Of a stretch of 6,664 bases of DNA, positions 5,947-6,664 are shown in pieces. Source of the DNA: Gemmatimonadota bacterium (GTDB taxonomy: Bacteria > Gemmatimonadota > Gemmatimonadetes > Longimicrobiales > Gaopeijiaceae); assembly GCA_007129525.1 (NCBI GenBank), contig SKVI01000029.1, forward strand, positions 1 through 6,664. Direction: 5' to 3'. The position numbers and the translations under genes are program-made. Under the pieces are notes generated by a model. The model made no database searches. It was not told the DNA's origin and saw only the letters and a list, made by a program, of their open reading frames with translations. The stretch's first letter is position 1, and each line of letters starts with the position of its first letter.

Positions 5947-6664
5947 ATGCGATCGAACCTCATTGCCGGACTCGACGTGGGAACCACCAAGACCTCGGCG
6001 GTCATCGCCGAGTTGGTGGGAGAGGGCCGGCGTCGGCCCGAGCTCCGGATCCTGGGGGTGGGGCAGGCTCGGACGACGGGGGTCCGCCGGGAGGTGGTCA
6101 CCCATATCGAAGAGACCACCGAGTCCATTCAGAAGGCCCTCAAGGAGGCCGAGCTCATGGCCGGGGCCTCGGTGGACCGGGTCTGGTGTGGCATCAGCGG
6201 GGAGCACGTCTCGGCCCGCACCTCCATGGGGGTCGTTGCGGTGAGCGGCGACGAGATCACCCCGGCGGACCTGGAGCGGGTTCACGAGGTGGCCCGAGCC
6301 GTGCCCCTGGCCCCGGACCGGGAGTTCCTCCATGCCATTCCGCAGGAGTACAAGGTGGACGGGCAGCGGGGAATCAAGGACCCGGTGGGCATGTCCGGCA
6401 CCCGCCTCGAGGCCGAGGTCTACCTGGTGACCGCCGCCGCCTCCGCGTCAACCAACCTGAAGCGGGCGGCGGCCCGCGCCGGCTACCGGGTGCAGGCGCT
6501 GGTACTTGCTCCCCTGGCGACCGCCCGCGCCGTCCTCACCGAAGACGAGAAGGAGGTGGGGGTGGCCATGGTGGAGGTGGGGGCGGCCACCACCGAGGTG
6601 GCGGCCTTCTACGAGGGCAAGATCCGCCACGTCTCCATCTTGCCCTTCGGCGGCGATTCGCTGA
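5947..6664 (+). CDS. ftsA: Cell division protein FtsA (3' partial)
   Basis: An actin-like ATPase that tethers FtsZ to the membrane and recruits later divisome proteins. The frame runs from ATG 5947 to the window edge with no stop, giving 239 codons of a protein that is usually about 400-420 residues. Seen: phosphate-1 loop GLDVGTTKTSAVIAEL from residue 8; SGEHVSA at 84-90, opening the FtsA-specific 1C (SHS2) domain; HAIPQEYKVDG (129-139) and IKDPVGMSGTRLEAEVYLVTA (from 143), characteristic FtsA segments; LAPLATARAVL at 187-197; and the phosphate-2 region at 209-220 followed by GKIRHVSILPFGGDSL. The phosphate-2 core reads EVGAATTE at 210-217, where DIGGGTTD is usual. The second half of the ATPase fold and the C-terminal amphipathic membrane helix lie beyond the window. 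The start follows the ftsQ stop by 2 nt; only a weak GGA (5936-5938) precedes it, so re-initiation after ftsQ is likely. Confidence 0.95.
   Translation, partial: MRSNLIAGLDVGTTKTSAVIAELVGEGRRRPELRILGVGQARTTGVRREVVTHIEETTESIQKALKEAELMAGASVDRVWCGISGEHVSARTSMGVVAVSGDEITPADLERVHEVARAVPLAPDREFLHAIPQEYKVDGQRGIKDPVGMSGTRLEAEVYLVTAAASASTNLKRAAARAGYRVQALVLAPLATARAVLTEDEKEVGVAMVEVGAATTEVAAFYEGKIRHVSILPFGGDSL

Noticed and set aside
1..6664. Search for mobile elements, CRISPR arrays, tRNA or rRNA genes, toxin-antitoxin or defence genes
   Set aside because: The window is almost completely occupied by six housekeeping genes with 2 nt or less between them. No inverted terminal repeats, direct-repeat arrays, RNA genes or foreign-looking segments were seen.

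Overview
The window is a continuous stretch of a division and cell-wall (dcw) cluster, all on the + strand: murD (5' end missing) - ftsW - murG - murC - ftsQ - ftsA (3' end missing). Every gene is recognised from conserved motifs read directly in the translation. The base composition is strongly GC-rich (about 70% by eye, with G/C favoured at third codon positions), which produces many long spurious open frames on both strands; none of these is believable against the six real genes.

Layout: murD is open from base 1 and lacks only its first residues, because the window begins inside the N-terminal glycine loop. Its stop overlaps the ftsW start by 4 nt (ATGA). The ftsW stop overlaps the murG start (GTGATG). 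The murG stop overlaps the GTG start of murC (GTGA). murC and ftsQ overlap by 8 nt, and ftsQ and ftsA are separated by 2 nt. There is no non-coding stretch longer than 2 nt, so no internal promoter or terminator is expected. The arrangement looks like one polycistronic unit with translational coupling.

How the genes work together: MurC and MurD are cytoplasmic Mur ligases that add L-Ala and D-Glu, in that order, to UDP-MurNAc. MurG converts lipid I to lipid II. FtsW is the SEDS glycosyltransferase that polymerises lipid II at the septum. FtsQ is the bitopic divisome scaffold, and FtsA is the actin-like membrane tether for FtsZ. Precursor synthesis and its use in division are therefore encoded side by side. 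murB and ddl, which commonly sit between murC and ftsQ, are absent here.

Organism: a GC-rich bacterium with a diderm-type dcw order that includes FtsA. From recollection only, the FtsW SYGRSN variant, the E-for-D changes in FtsA phosphate 2 and the compact FtsQ bring Gemmatimonadota-like lineages to mind. This is a low-confidence inference without any search.

I found no new biological system. The observations worth a second look are modest: a tandem 12-bp duplication that contains the ftsQ start codons and the murC stop, unusual residues in normally invariant motifs of FtsW and FtsA, the missing murB/ddl, and a small linker expansion in MurG.
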